This document shows positions 15,349-23,748 of a stretch of DNA of 46,301 nt, piece after piece. The stretch is from DATLEX01 sp035525045 (lineage in GTDB: Bacteria > Acidobacteriota > Thermoanaerobaculia > Gp7-AA8). The stretch spans positions 1-46,301 of the forward strand of contig DATLEX010000164.1 of NCBI GenBank assembly GCA_035525045.1. Direction: 5' to 3'. The translations under genes were made by a program, and so were the position numbers. Position 1 is the stretch's first letter, and each line of letters opens with the position of its first letter. The notes below the pieces were generated by a model. It ran no database searches, was not told the DNA's origin, and saw nothing but the letters and a program-made list of their open reading frames with translations.

Positions 15349-18300
15349 GCAGCACCTCGAGCTCGGCCGCGGTCAACTCGAACAGCTCCCCGGCGCACTC
15401 CTCGTGCCCCGCCGGCGCCCGACCCTCGCGGTGCGCCACGCGCGACGACCTCACCAGCCGCTGCCACGGCTCGGATGCCGGGTCGGGAAGCGGAAACGGG
15501 ATGCGCGCCACCGTCCTGCCGAAGTAGCGGTAGTGATCGTCCTTCGCCCTCTCGGCGATCTCCAGGAGCAGCGCATCCGCGACCACGCTGTTCAGCAGGC
15601 CGGCCATGGCGTAGGCCTCGTCGAGCGACACGGCGTCGACCGAGTAGAGAGTCTGGTTCGGCACCAGCGGAAACGAGTGCCCCGACACCTCCACGCTCTC
15701 GGGCAGCACCACCGCCGCCATGCCGCGGGAGACGTCCTTCCACGCCACCTTGATCCCGACGTGCTCGGGACGGACGTACGACAGCTCGAGCACCTCCGGA
15801 TCGACGCCGCGGCGCACGGCGATCTGCTGCAGCCATGGCGGATACTGCGTCCAGCCGGCGGCGGGCGGCCACAGCATCCAGTGCGAGGCGCGCGTCGTCC
15901 AGCGGCGGACGTCGCGGCCGCGGACGCAGCGGCAGACGAAGCCGGTCGGAATGGGCAGGCCGTCGCCGGTGTGCAGCCAGCCGCAGTCGACGCTCGTCCC
16001 GTCGAGGAAAAAACTTCGGTTGTCGCCGGTCTTGACCCCCATGACCGGACGGCGGCCGATGGCCGTCTCGAGCGGGGCGAACCGCTCGCGCAGCCGGCGG
16101 AGGATTCGGCCGGCGTCGGGCGGAACGAGCGACCATTCGGAACGGCGTCCCGCGACCGGCAGCGCCGAGGGAGCGACGAAGAACGCGCTCCCACCGGATC
16201 GGATCTCGACCGGCCGGGAGGCATCCTCCCCCTTCCGGGCAACGAGGCCGAGGGGAAAGGTGTCGGCGTTGAAGTAGCGGCGCCGCTCGTCGGCCCAGTC
16301 GATCAGCGCCGTCAGCGATGCGCGCCCGAGAAGGAACTCGCGGAGCGGCGCCGCATAGGCGGCGTTTGCGATCTTCGCCGGAAGGAGCATCGCCACCACT
16401 CCGCCGTCCCCGGCCAGCGCCAGCGATCGCTCCACGAAAGCCACGCTCAGGTCCGGCTGGTGAAAGGGGGAGCCGGCAGTGGCGCCGCCGAACAGCGGAT
16501 AGCGGTCGCGGTACATCCGCCGCGCGCCGGGGTCGATCCGTGCGTTGCGCACCCACGGCGGGTTTCCGGCCACGACATCGAATCCGCCTTGCGCCATGAC
16601 GTGGGCGAAGTGGACGTCGAAGGCGAAGAAGTCCACCTCGCCGCCCTCGACGCGCTCCAGCGTCTGGCGCGCCTCGCGGATCCGCCGCTGGAGGTGCCGG
16701 ACAGCGTCGAGGTCCTCCCGCAGCGGCCGGCCGAAGAGGTCGAGGCGCGGCGCGGTGGCCGCCTGCAGCTCGCGCTCGTCGGCGTCGATGGCGCGGGAGA
16801 GGAGATCGGAGGCGAGACGGCGGTCGTTCGCGCGCAGGAGCCGGAAGAGCGCCGGCCGCTCCTCGCGCGCAGCGGAACGGTAGCGCTCGATCAGGTCGTG
16901 CTGCGCGCGGATCCCCACCGCCCAGTCGCGGTAGATGTCTCCCCGCGCCGCGCCGAGGAAATCGAGTGGACTCAGAAGCGAATTGCCCTGGAGGATGTTG
17001 CGGTCGAGGTTCGGCAGCGGCCGGACCTGGTCCGCGGTGACGTCCGCGCCGGCGACGATGGCCAGCCAGAGACGCAGCTCGCAGAGCCGCACCGCCTCCG
17101 CCTTCAGGTCGACGCCGTAGAGCGACCGCTCCACGATCCGCTGGCGCAGCGTCGCCGGGCGCGTCGCGGAGAGCGCGGCGATCAGGCGCTCGATGGTGTT
17201 CAGCGCCGAGAGGAGGAACGCGCCGGAGCCACACGCCGGATCGAGGATCGTGATCGTCTCCAACCGGCCCATCACCTCGGGGGCCGCCTCCGCCAGGCGA
17301 GGCGACGCGATGCCTCCGCCGATCACCGACTGCAGCTCGTCGCGGAGGCCCGCGTCACCGCCGCCGGCCCATTCGGCGATGGCCCGCCCGGTCAGCACGT
17401 CGACGATCTCCCGCGGCGTGTAGAAGCTGCCGCTGACGGCGCGCTCGTCGCCGGCCATGAGCGACTCGAAGACCTTCCCGAGCATTTCCGGGTCCACGCG
17501 CGTCCCGGCCGCCGCGCTCTCGTCGACGGTGAAGTCGAACTTCTCGAAGACGTCCTCCAGCACCTGCCGCATCAGAGCGGTCGGGACGTGGAGCGACGGA
17601 TTGCGCCGCTCGAGGGCGGCAGGCTCGAACAGGCCGCCGTTGAGGTAGGGGATGCGCCCGAGACGGCCGGCCACGGCGTCGCGCTGGCTGGCGGGCGTGT
17701 TGAGGCATCCGAAAAAGAGCGGGAGGAGGACGGTCGTGAAGAAGTCGGTCCCCTCGCTCACGGCGCGCTCGGCGCGGTCGATCAGGAAGCGGCGCTCCCC
17801 GTTCAGCCACCCCTTCTCCTGGACGAAGCAGAGGAAAAGGAGCCGGGAAAGGATCAGCAGCGCCTCGTCGGCCAGGGCCGCGGCGCTCTCCCCGGGGCAG
17901 CTCCCGGCCAGGGCCGCGGCGAGGTCGCCGGCCGCGGCGCGGAAGCGGACGAAGAACTGGCGCGCCACGGCCTCGCGGTCGAGGGCGCGGTCGAAGAGGC
18001 GCGAAGGATCGTCACGGCCGTCGAGGGCGAGAAGGTTCAGGCGGTCGAGGCCGTGGGGAGTGGGGTCGGCGCAGGCGATCGTTGCATGACGGGGCGAGCG
18101 GCCGTTCAGAACATGAATCGTAAGGATTCTGCTTTGTTCATCCAAGTTTATGATAGCTGATTTCGTTAGCAAATTATATTTCGAATACTCGAGCAGGAAT
18201 CTCGTGATCGATGCCGGCTCCACCGCTCCCTCGGCCAGGAAGAGGTCGAAGTGGTCGAGCCGGGCCAGCAGGAGCATCCGGCCCTCGCCGGCGCACGGCA

Positions 18301-18430
18301 GGTCGATTCCGGCCCGACCCCACTCCGCCCGATCGATCGCCACGGGCTCGACCGGGTAACCGAGCCTGCGGAAGAGATCGGCCACGCCCGCCGCGCCGCG
18401 GCAGGCGCGAAGATCGCCGGCTGTGATCAT
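15314..18430 (-). CDS. Eco57I/PglX-type N6-adenine DNA methylase
   Basis: The 1038-residue product is a class-gamma-like adenine methylase: SAM motif I DPACGSGAFLL at about residue 397, VYGVDLK-type motif (SLYGVDLKAEAV), and catalytic motif IV NPPW at about residue 620. FYTPREIVDVLTG precedes motif I, as in PglX, BREX and type IIG enzymes. The region after 750 resembles a target-recognition domain (MGVKTGDNRSFF, then VCRCVRGRDVRRW). Residues 1-330 match no nuclease motif I can see. GGGGAGG stands before ATG 18430. An AT-rich patch (18105-18200) codes for residues 78-107. It is followed by an overlapping SNF2 helicase, so it is most likely part of a two-gene defence module. Confidence 0.88.
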   Translation of the reverse strand: MITAGDLRACRGAAGVADLFRRLGYPVEPVAIDRAEWGRAGIDLPCAGEGRMLLLARLDHFDLFLAEGAVEPASITRFLLEYSKYNLLTKSAIINLDEQSRILTIHVLNGRSPRHATIACADPTPHGLDRLNLLALDGRDDPSRLFDRALDREAVARQFFVRFRAAAGDLAAALAGSCPGESAAALADEALLILSRLLFLCFVQEKGWLNGERRFLIDRAERAVSEGTDFFTTVLLPLFFGCLNTPASQRDAVAGRLGRIPYLNGGLFEPAALERRNPSLHVPTALMRQVLEDVFEKFDFTVDESAAAGTRVDPEMLGKVFESLMAGDERAVSGSFYTPREIVDVLTGRAIAEWAGGGDAGLRDELQSVIGGGIASPRLAEAAPEVMGRLETITILDPACGSGAFLLSALNTIERLIAALSATRPATLRQRIVERSLYGVDLKAEAVRLCELRLWLAIVAGADVTADQVRPLPNLDRNILQGNSLLSPLDFLGAARGDIYRDWAVGIRAQHDLIERYRSAAREERPALFRLLRANDRRLASDLLSRAIDADERELQAATAPRLDLFGRPLREDLDAVRHLQRRIREARQTLERVEGGEVDFFAFDVHFAHVMAQGGFDVVAGNPPWVRNARIDPGARRMYRDRYPLFGGATAGSPFHQPDLSVAFVERSLALAGDGGVVAMLLPAKIANAAYAAPLREFLLGRASLTALIDWADERRRYFNADTFPLGLVARKGEDASRPVEIRSGGSAFFVAPSALPVAGRRSEWSLVPPDAGRILRRLRERFAPLETAIGRRPVMGVKTGDNRSFFLDGTSVDCGWLHTGDGLPIPTGFVCRCVRGRDVRRWTTRASHWMLWPPAAGWTQYPPWLQQIAVRRGVDPEVLELSYVRPEHVGIKVAWKDVSRGMAAVVLPESVEVSGHSFPLVPNQTLYSVDAVSLDEAYAMAGLLNSVVADALLLEIAERAKDDHYRYFGRTVARIPFPLPDPASEPWQRLVRSSRVAHREGRAPAGHEECAGELFELTAAELEVLRAHVARRLPAR

Positions 18431-18447
18431 GCCGGCCTCCCCGCGGC

Positions 18448-18453
18448 TACACT
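18448..18453 (+). promoter_or_regulatory. -10 box (TACACT) giving a leaderless start
   Basis: TACACT ends 6 bases before the GTG start at 18460, and no ribosome-binding site exists. A transcript would begin at or next to the start codon. The box lies within the 29-base gap to the divergent methylase, overlapping its ribosome-binding region. Confidence 0.55.
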
Positions 18454-18459
18454 TCCGCC

Positions 18460-20115
18460 GTGTCCGTCCGCTGGGCCTATCTCGAGCGCGTCGTCGCCGG
18501 AGCGATCTTCGGCATGTACATCGCCCACCTGCTGTACTTCCTCAACCCGCAGGTCGGCATCTCCCCCGGTCGTCTGGCCGTGGTGACGCTGCTGTACGGC
18601 GCCATCTGCGGGCTGATCTTCGGCACCGCGCTGTGGGGTCTGCGCATGCTGCGGGTGAGGATCTTCGGCCGCGCCGAGGAGGATCGCGCCCACGGCTTCG
18701 GGTTCGTCGTGCTGGCGGCGTTCGTCTCCGCGGCGATCTACTGGATCCACTGGGACACGATGCGCATCTATCTCCCCGCCGAGGCATTCCGAGTGCTCTC
18801 CAAGGCCACGAATCTGATCACCATCACCGCCTTCGTCCTGCTGATCCTGTGGCTCATCGAGCGCAATGCCGCCCGCCGCACCTCGCGGGTGGTCTTTCTG
18901 ATCGCGGTAGTGCTCATCGGCGTCTCGTCCTTCACGCTCTACCAGCGGCGCGAGAGCTATCGGACCGAGACGCGGAACGTGGTCGTGGCCAGGATCGGCA
19001 CGGTGGCCGGGAAGCGCCCGGCCATCGTCGTGGCCATCCGCAACCTCCCCTTCGACTGGATCATCACCATGAGCGGCGAGGGAGTCCTGCCGTTCTTCGA
19101 GCAGGCGACCCGCCAGTCGTATTTCACCCGGCTCGAGCCCTTTCCCACCATGCACTGGCAGGCGCTGTGGGCTTCGCTGGCCACCGGGAAGCTGCCGAAC
19201 CGCCACGGCGTGACCGGCCGCTTCTCGTATCGCACCCCGCTGAACCGCGTCGAGCGGGGGGAGCGCTTCCTTCTCCTCCCGAGCGGCGTCGGCTTCCGCT
19301 TCTGGGGCCTCATTCCTCCGGTCGAGCGGATCGCGGCGACGCTCCCCGCCGGCGACGCCCTTCCGCTCTGGAGCCTCTACGACCGCCTCGGTCTCGACGC
19401 CGCGGTGGTGAACTGGCCCTCCTCGGTGCCGGGGGGAGCGGCGCTGGTGGTCACCGACCAGGCGCTCCGCTCCGCCGTCCACGCCGCGCCGGCCACCGCG
19501 GAGGAATCGCAGCGGTTCGACGGCACCGGCGTGAAGGAGGCCATCCTCACCGCGCTGGCCGCCGACATCGCCGCGCTGGAGAAGATCGAGGAGGCGAAGG
19601 ACTTCGATCTCCGCGTGGTGGCGCTGGAAGGGTTCTCGGAAGCGCAGCGGGCGCTGCACATCTACCTGAACGAGCTGCCGCCGGCCTCTTCGATCAAGGG
19701 CCAGGCCCTTCGCGCGTACGCGCAGCAGCTCGACAACCACATCGCTTCGGTGGTGGCGACGAATCCCGATCACCTCGTACTCATCTCCTCTCCCTCGGCC
19801 GTCGTTCCGCCGGAGCTGGCCGCGAGCGCCTACGCCATCGCGGCGCGCGCCATCCGCCGGCTCGATCCGGGATCGGACGACGGGTTCCTTCTCCTGCTCG
19901 GCCCGGGTGCCGTCCACCGGCCCAACCCCGAGACGGCCTACGTCGCCGACGTGGTCCCCACGCTCCTCTTCGCGGCCGGTCTCCCTGTCGGCCGCGACAT
20001 GGACGGCCGCATCCTCAGCGAGGCCTTCGGAGAGGAGTTCCTGCGCCGCACCACCGTCTCCGCGATCCAGACTTACGAGGCGGAGCAGGTCGTGGTCCGC
20101 CGTCGGGGCGTGTAG
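18460..20115 (+). CDS. Membrane protein with degenerate alkaline-phosphatase-like domain
   Basis: The 551-residue product has about five membrane helices (residues 8-165) and then an alkaline-phosphatase/phosphodiesterase-superfamily domain. Landmarks are FPTMHWQALWASLATGKLPN followed by RHGV, and near the end YVADVVPTLLFAAGLPVGRD then MDGR. Key residues are missing: where active members have a metal-binding Asp (LIGLDG-like), this reads VVAIRNLPFDW. The usual SDHG metal motif is replaced by LISSPSAV. So it is probably a pseudoenzyme or has another chemistry. GTG 18460 is the start; see the TACACT box. It diverges from the methylase. Confidence 0.75.
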   Translation: MSVRWAYLERVVAGAIFGMYIAHLLYFLNPQVGISPGRLAVVTLLYGAICGLIFGTALWGLRMLRVRIFGRAEEDRAHGFGFVVLAAFVSAAIYWIHWDTMRIYLPAEAFRVLSKATNLITITAFVLLILWLIERNAARRTSRVVFLIAVVLIGVSSFTLYQRRESYRTETRNVVVARIGTVAGKRPAIVVAIRNLPFDWIITMSGEGVLPFFEQATRQSYFTRLEPFPTMHWQALWASLATGKLPNRHGVTGRFSYRTPLNRVERGERFLLLPSGVGFRFWGLIPPVERIAATLPAGDALPLWSLYDRLGLDAAVVNWPSSVPGGAALVVTDQALRSAVHAAPATAEESQRFDGTGVKEAILTALAADIAALEKIEEAKDFDLRVVALEGFSEAQRALHIYLNELPPASSIKGQALRAYAQQLDNHIASVVATNPDHLVLISSPSAVVPPELAASAYAIAARAIRRLDPGSDDGFLLLLGPGAVHRPNPETAYVADVVPTLLFAAGLPVGRDMDGRILSEAFGEEFLRRTTVSAIQTYEAEQVVVRRRGV

Positions 20116-20120
20116 CCCGC

Positions 20121-20714
20121 TCATCGCCCCTCCCATTTCCGGCGCGACGGCTCGTAGCGCAGCAGGCGGATCTTCGCGCTCGGACCGTAGACGCGCGCGG
20201 CGAAGAGCGACCCGTTCGAGTCGGTGAGATAGATCGTCCCCGGCGTGGCCTTCCCGAGGGGCGTGAACGAGCAGAGCGAGGAGCGATTGAACTTCACCGG
20301 CGAGTCGCCGGGGCGGAGCGGGTCGCCGTCGGGATCGCGCACGGTGTAGGGGAGGAGCCCGATGGTGACGAGATGCGGCTGCTGGAAGAGGTGGCGCGGC
20401 GGCGCCACGCAGCGGTCGATCCCCCGCTGGATGTCGTCGGCACGGATCCCATCGCGGTCGCCGTCCTCGTAGATCGCGTACCGCCACTCCGTTCCGGAGC
20501 GGCTGAACCGGACACCGAAGTGCTTCCCCTCGGCGATGGCTCGCGACCGCGTGTGGTGAAAGACCGACCGGATCTCCGCGGCCGCCGACCGCACCGCTGC
20601 CCGCCGCCGCAGCGACATCCACCCCGGCATGGCGCAGGCGACGAGCATGCCGATGATGGCGACGGCCGTCAGCAGCTCCGCGAGCGTGAATCCTCTCTTT
20701 CCGTCTCCAGACAC
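20121..20714 (-). CDS. GspH/FimT-type pseudopilin
   Basis: The 197-residue product has a type IV prepilin signal: a short basic leader ending Gly8, cleavage before Phe9, then Thr-Leu-Ala-Glu13 (RGFTLAELLTAVAIIGMLV), where the Glu at mature position 5 is diagnostic. The GspH/FimT-like body carries a VFHHTRSRAIAEGKHFGVRF segment. It would be a minor pseudopilin of a type II secretion or type IV pilus machine. GTG 20714 is preceded by AAAGGAG. ComEA-like gene upstream on the same strand suggests a DNA-uptake context, but no assembly ATPase or pore is in the window. Confidence 0.88.
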   Translation of the reverse strand: MSGDGKRGFTLAELLTAVAIIGMLVACAMPGWMSLRRRAAVRSAAAEIRSVFHHTRSRAIAEGKHFGVRFSRSGTEWRYAIYEDGDRDGIRADDIQRGIDRCVAPPRHLFQQPHLVTIGLLPYTVRDPDGDPLRPGDSPVKFNRSSLCSFTPLGKATPGTIYLTDSNGSLFAARVYGPSAKIRLLRYEPSRRKWEGR

Positions 20715-20744
20715 GTGTTCTCCTTTCGTCGTTCCCGGAAGGGG

Positions 20745-20772
20745 GAGCCGCCGGCAGGTGGGCCGGCGACTC
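20745..20772. other. Hairpin between comEA-like and pseudopilin genes
   Basis: CGCCGGC pairs with GCCGGCG around a 6-base loop, extended by GAG/CTC past one mismatch. There is no T-run. It may be an RNA-stabilising or attenuating structure in the comEA-pseudopilin transcript. Confidence 0.45.
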
Positions 20773-20789
20773 CCGGGGGGTGGGCGGCG

Positions 20790-21164
20790 TTACTCCGACG
20801 CCGTGTTGGAGGGCTGCTGGGCGGCCGAGCTGGCGCGCGGCTTCCGCGGGCTGCGCACCTTCGTGCTCAGCGTGGTCTTCCCGCTGACGGTGATGTAGGG
20901 GCTGAGGCGCTCGAACGACTTGTCGCCGAAGCCCTTGACCTGCATCAGGTCGGTCGGCTTCCGGAACTCGCCGTGCTCGGTCCGGTAGTCGATGATCCGC
21001 TGCGCGGTCTTTGAGCCCACGCCCGGAAGGAGGGCGAGCTGCGCGGCATCGGCGGTGTTGATGTTCACCACGCCGGCGACGGCGTTCTCCGCGTCGGCGG
21101 CGAACGCCGTTCCGCAGATCGAGATGATGACCAGGGCCAGGGTAACGAAGTGGGACTTCCGCAT
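20790..21164 (-). CDS. ComEA-like helix-hairpin-helix DNA-binding protein
   Basis: The 124-residue product has a signal peptide (MRKSHFVTLALVIISICG, cleaved after AFA) and two helix-hairpin-helix units: VNINTADAAQLALLPGVGSK and DLMQVKGFGDKSFERL. ComEA binds incoming double-stranded DNA in natural transformation; secreted HhH proteins of this size are also found outside competence systems. A basic tail (KVRSPRKPRASSAA) follows. GGAGA precedes ATG 21164. It is followed by a pseudopilin gene. Confidence 0.85.
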   Translation of the reverse strand: MRKSHFVTLALVIISICGTAFAADAENAVAGVVNINTADAAQLALLPGVGSKTAQRIIDYRTEHGEFRKPTDLMQVKGFGDKSFERLSPYITVSGKTTLSTKVRSPRKPRASSAAQQPSNTASE

Positions 21165-21187
21165 GGGTCTTGTCTCCTTTCACTTTC

Positions 21188-21230
21188 TTGTTGGTTGTTG
21201 GTTGTTTGGTTGACGGTTGACTGATTGGCT
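21188..21230. repeat. GTTG-rich imperfect repeat
   Basis: The plus strand reads as imperfect TTGGTTG/TTGACGG units just upstream of the comEA-like gene. It is short and irregular. Its effect, if any, is unknown. Confidence 0.5.
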
Positions 21231-21259
21231 GTTTTCCACACTGAACCGTGTCTTCCCTG

Positions 21260-21300
21260 TCACTTCACTTCGCTGAGCTCGCTTCGCATCACCTCCTTTC
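21260..21300 (-). other. Perfect Shine-Dalgarno with 9-codon mini-ORF upstream of comEA-like gene
   Basis: On the minus strand AAAGGAGGTGATG (21288-21300) is fully complementary to the end of 16S rRNA. It stands before a reading frame of nine codons (MRSELSEVK) ending at 21260. It lies about 100 bases upstream of the comEA-like start and could be a leader peptide, a ribosome-standby site, or chance. Confidence 0.3.
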
Positions 21301-21447
21301 GCCGGGGCATGGTTCAAGCGCCCGACCATGGGCCGGCAATTGGCAAATGTTTGAGGTGAAGTGAGTTAGGTGAGTGGTGGAGATTTCAGCGCGTCAAAAT
21401 CTTCTGCGCGCGGGAGCCGGCGGGAAAGCGGTTTTGCGCTCGAGGGA

Positions 21448-22620
21448 TCACCGCGGCAGCGGACGCGCCACGATGCGAATGCGCCGCGGGGAGGACGGCT
21501 CGGTCCAAGCGACGAACAGCTCCTCGCCGGCGACGGCCAGGCGCGGGAAGCCGGCGCCGCGCGCGGTGCTCGAGACGGCGAGCTTCTCGATCGGGCCGAG
21601 GCGGCCGCCGGCCCGGACGCGGCGCAGGGCGATGTGCGCCTGCTCGCCGAGCCCGTCGATCCACGTCACCAGCGCGCTCCCGTCCTGGAGGAGGACGAGG
21701 TCGACGCGGCCGGTCGGCGAGCCGCCGTCGATGCGGAGCGGCGCGCCGAAGGTGGCGCCGCCGTCGGATGAGAAGGCCACGTTCACGCGCTGCTCCTCCC
21801 GCGCGGCGGTGAACCACGCCACCGCCACGAGCTTCTCGCGCGCGGCGATCCGCGGGCCGTTCACCGGACAGCCGTGAATCGTCCAGCCGTCGTCGTGCAG
21901 GCTCGCCGGCTTCGTCCAGCGGCCGCGGTCCCATCGCACCACGCTGATGTCCCGCACCTCGTCCGCGGTCCGGTCGCGGTAGACGATCACCGGCCCGGTG
22001 GCGGCCATGGCCATCCCGGTCGAGCAGCACTCGCACACCCGCCGGTCGAGCAGGTCTTCGCGCGCCAGGCGGCCCGCGGCGTCGACCCGGGCGTAGCGGA
22101 GGGTCATGTCGCCGCCGTGATCGCCTTTCATCTGCCGCCCGTCGAGCCAGACCACCCCCACGGCATCGTCGCGCACCGGCACCATCGAGACGAAGCCGTG
22201 CTCGGTGGGCGTGCCGTCGCGATGGATCACGCGCGAGGCGCCCCACGTCCGTCCCTCGTCGCGCGAGGAGGCCACGCGCACGTCGTAGGAGTAGGTCCCG
22301 GCGCCGCTCTTCTGCAGCCAGTGCGCGAAGAGCGTCCCGTCCGGCGTGACCGCGACCGCAGGGAAGTCGGCCCAGTTGACGAACAGGTCGCTTCGCTGCA
22401 CGACGGTCCGCGGCTCGCTCCATCCTCCATCGGCGAACGAGGCCACCTTCACGGCATGCTCGTCCCCCGCCGGCTCGGTCCAGGTCATCAGCAGCCGGCC
22501 GCCGGCCGTGGTGGTCAGGAACGGATGGACGCCGCCGGGGGCCGCGGGGGAAGGGATCTCGCGCGCGCCGGCGAAGGGAGCGAGAGAGCAGAGGACGAGG
22601 GCGGCGAGGGGCGAGCGCAA
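21448..22620 (-). CDS. Secreted BNR/sialidase-like beta-propeller protein
   Basis: The 390-residue product has a signal peptide (MRSPLAALVLCSLAPFAGA) and then a six-bladed propeller of the sialidase/BNR superfamily. Asp-box repeats are seen as SRDEGRTWG and SSDGGATFG, with other blades ending TPDGTLFAHW and LQDGSALVTWID. A CECC cluster and a Cys in HGCPVNG suggest disulfides or metal binding. The Arg triad of true sialidases was not identified, so enzymatic activity is not claimed. It is divergent from the ClpX-like gene. Confidence 0.8.
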   Translation of the reverse strand: MRSPLAALVLCSLAPFAGAREIPSPAAPGGVHPFLTTTAGGRLLMTWTEPAGDEHAVKVASFADGGWSEPRTVVQRSDLFVNWADFPAVAVTPDGTLFAHWLQKSGAGTYSYDVRVASSRDEGRTWGASRVIHRDGTPTEHGFVSMVPVRDDAVGVVWLDGRQMKGDHGGDMTLRYARVDAAGRLAREDLLDRRVCECCSTGMAMAATGPVIVYRDRTADEVRDISVVRWDRGRWTKPASLHDDGWTIHGCPVNGPRIAAREKLVAVAWFTAAREEQRVNVAFSSDGGATFGAPLRIDGGSPTGRVDLVLLQDGSALVTWIDGLGEQAHIALRRVRAGGRLGPIEKLAVSSTARGAGFPRLAVAGEELFVAWTEPSSPRRIRIVARPLPR

Positions 22621-22643
22621 GGTCCGCTCATTCTACCGGATGC

Positions 22644-22649
22644 TATACT
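22644..22649 (+). promoter_or_regulatory. Extended -10 promoter (TGC-TATACT) of ClpX-like gene
   Basis: TATACT with the extended TG at 22641-22642 lies 17 bases before ATG 22667. No good -35 or Shine-Dalgarno is visible. The leader would be about 10 nt. Confidence 0.6.
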
Positions 22650-22666
22650 CGACAGCGGCGCCATCC

Positions 22667-23707
22667 ATGAAGGAAAAGCGCGAGATCTACCGTTTCCTCC
22701 ACGTCACCCCCCGCCGGATTTTCGAACAGCTCGATCAATTCGTCGTCGGCCAGAAACACGCCAAGGAAGTGCTGGCCATCGCGGCGTACAACCACCTCAA
22801 GCGCATCGAGTATCTGAAGTTCGGCGGCGAGGTGTCGATCCGCAAGTCGAACATCCTGATGATCGGGCCGTCGGGATCGGGGAAGACGTACCTGGCGCGG
22901 ACGCTGGCCCGCATCCTCGACGTGCCGTTCGCCTACAACGATGCCACGGCCTTCACCGAGGCGGGATATTACGGGGAGGACGTGGAGGTGGCCATCGGGC
23001 GGCTCCTCTACGCCACGAACCAGAACGTGAGCTCGGCGGAGAACGGCATCGTCTTCATCGACGAGATCGACAAGATCGCCCGCCGCTCCGGCGGCGCGCG
23101 CACCGGAGCCGGCAACCGCGACATCGGCGGCGAAGGCGTGCAGCAGGCGCTGCTCAAGATCCTGGAGGGGGAGAAGATCTTCGTCCCCCTGAACGTGACG
23201 GCGCACTGGAACAAGTACGACTACGTGGAGATCGACATCTCCAACGTGCTGTTCATCTGCGCCGGGTCCTTCTCCGACATGGAGGAGAGCGGCGAGGGGA
23301 AGCCGATCGGCTTCTTCAACGACGGCACGGGCGGCCCCGCGGAGGTCTCCACCGAGGACCTCAGCAAGTACGGCTTCCTCCCGGAGCTGCTCGGGCGGCT
23401 TCCGGTGCGCGTGCAGCTCGAGCAGCTCACCGCGCCCGACCTGGTGGCGATCCTCACCGAGCCGCGCGAGGCGATGGTCCCGGAGTACCAGCGGCTCTGC
23501 GCGCTCGATCAGATCCAGCTCGAGTTCCACGAGGAAGCGCTCTTCGAGATCGCCAACGCCGCCCTCCGGCAGAAGCTCGGGGCGCGCGCGCTGCGGGCCA
23601 TCCTGGAGAAGGTGCTGCACCCCATCCTGTTCGTCGCGCCCGAGCGGGCGGGCGAGCGGATCACCATCGGGCCGGAAGAAGTCCGCGCGGCGATCAGCGC
23701 TTCCTGA
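22667..23707 (+). CDS. ClpX-like AAA+ ATPase without zinc-binding domain
   Basis: The 346-residue product carries the ClpX AAA+ module: Walker A GPSGSGKT (67-74), pore loop GYYG (100-103, GYVG in ClpX), Walker B FIDEIDKIA, and IGGEGVQQALLKILEG. It also has an IGF tripeptide (214-216, in KPIGFFNDG) like the ClpP-contact loop, and a LPELLGRLPV sensor region. The N-terminal Cys4 zinc domain of ClpX, used for adaptor binding, is missing; the protein starts almost at the AAA+ core. It may be a second unfoldase with other substrates or a ClpP partner. No clpP lies nearby. Confidence 0.85.
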   Translation: MKEKREIYRFLHVTPRRIFEQLDQFVVGQKHAKEVLAIAAYNHLKRIEYLKFGGEVSIRKSNILMIGPSGSGKTYLARTLARILDVPFAYNDATAFTEAGYYGEDVEVAIGRLLYATNQNVSSAENGIVFIDEIDKIARRSGGARTGAGNRDIGGEGVQQALLKILEGEKIFVPLNVTAHWNKYDYVEIDISNVLFICAGSFSDMEESGEGKPIGFFNDGTGGPAEVSTEDLSKYGFLPELLGRLPVRVQLEQLTAPDLVAILTEPREAMVPEYQRLCALDQIQLEFHEEALFEIANAALRQKLGARALRAILEKVLHPILFVAPERAGERITIGPEEVRAAISAS

Positions 23708-23748
23708 CGTCGCGTTAGGGCGCGACGAGGGATCACGGGAAGGGTGTG

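Noticed and set aside
15341..18160. 939-codon plus-strand frame opposite the methylase
   Set aside because: Its composition (Arg, Gly, Ala, Glu-rich, no motifs) is that of an antisense frame in GC-rich DNA, while the minus strand has clear methylase motifs.
18423..21014. 863-codon plus-strand frame across the phosphatase-like and pilin genes
   Set aside because: It is Arg/Pro/Gly-rich, lacks motifs and crosses genes that are well supported in other frames.
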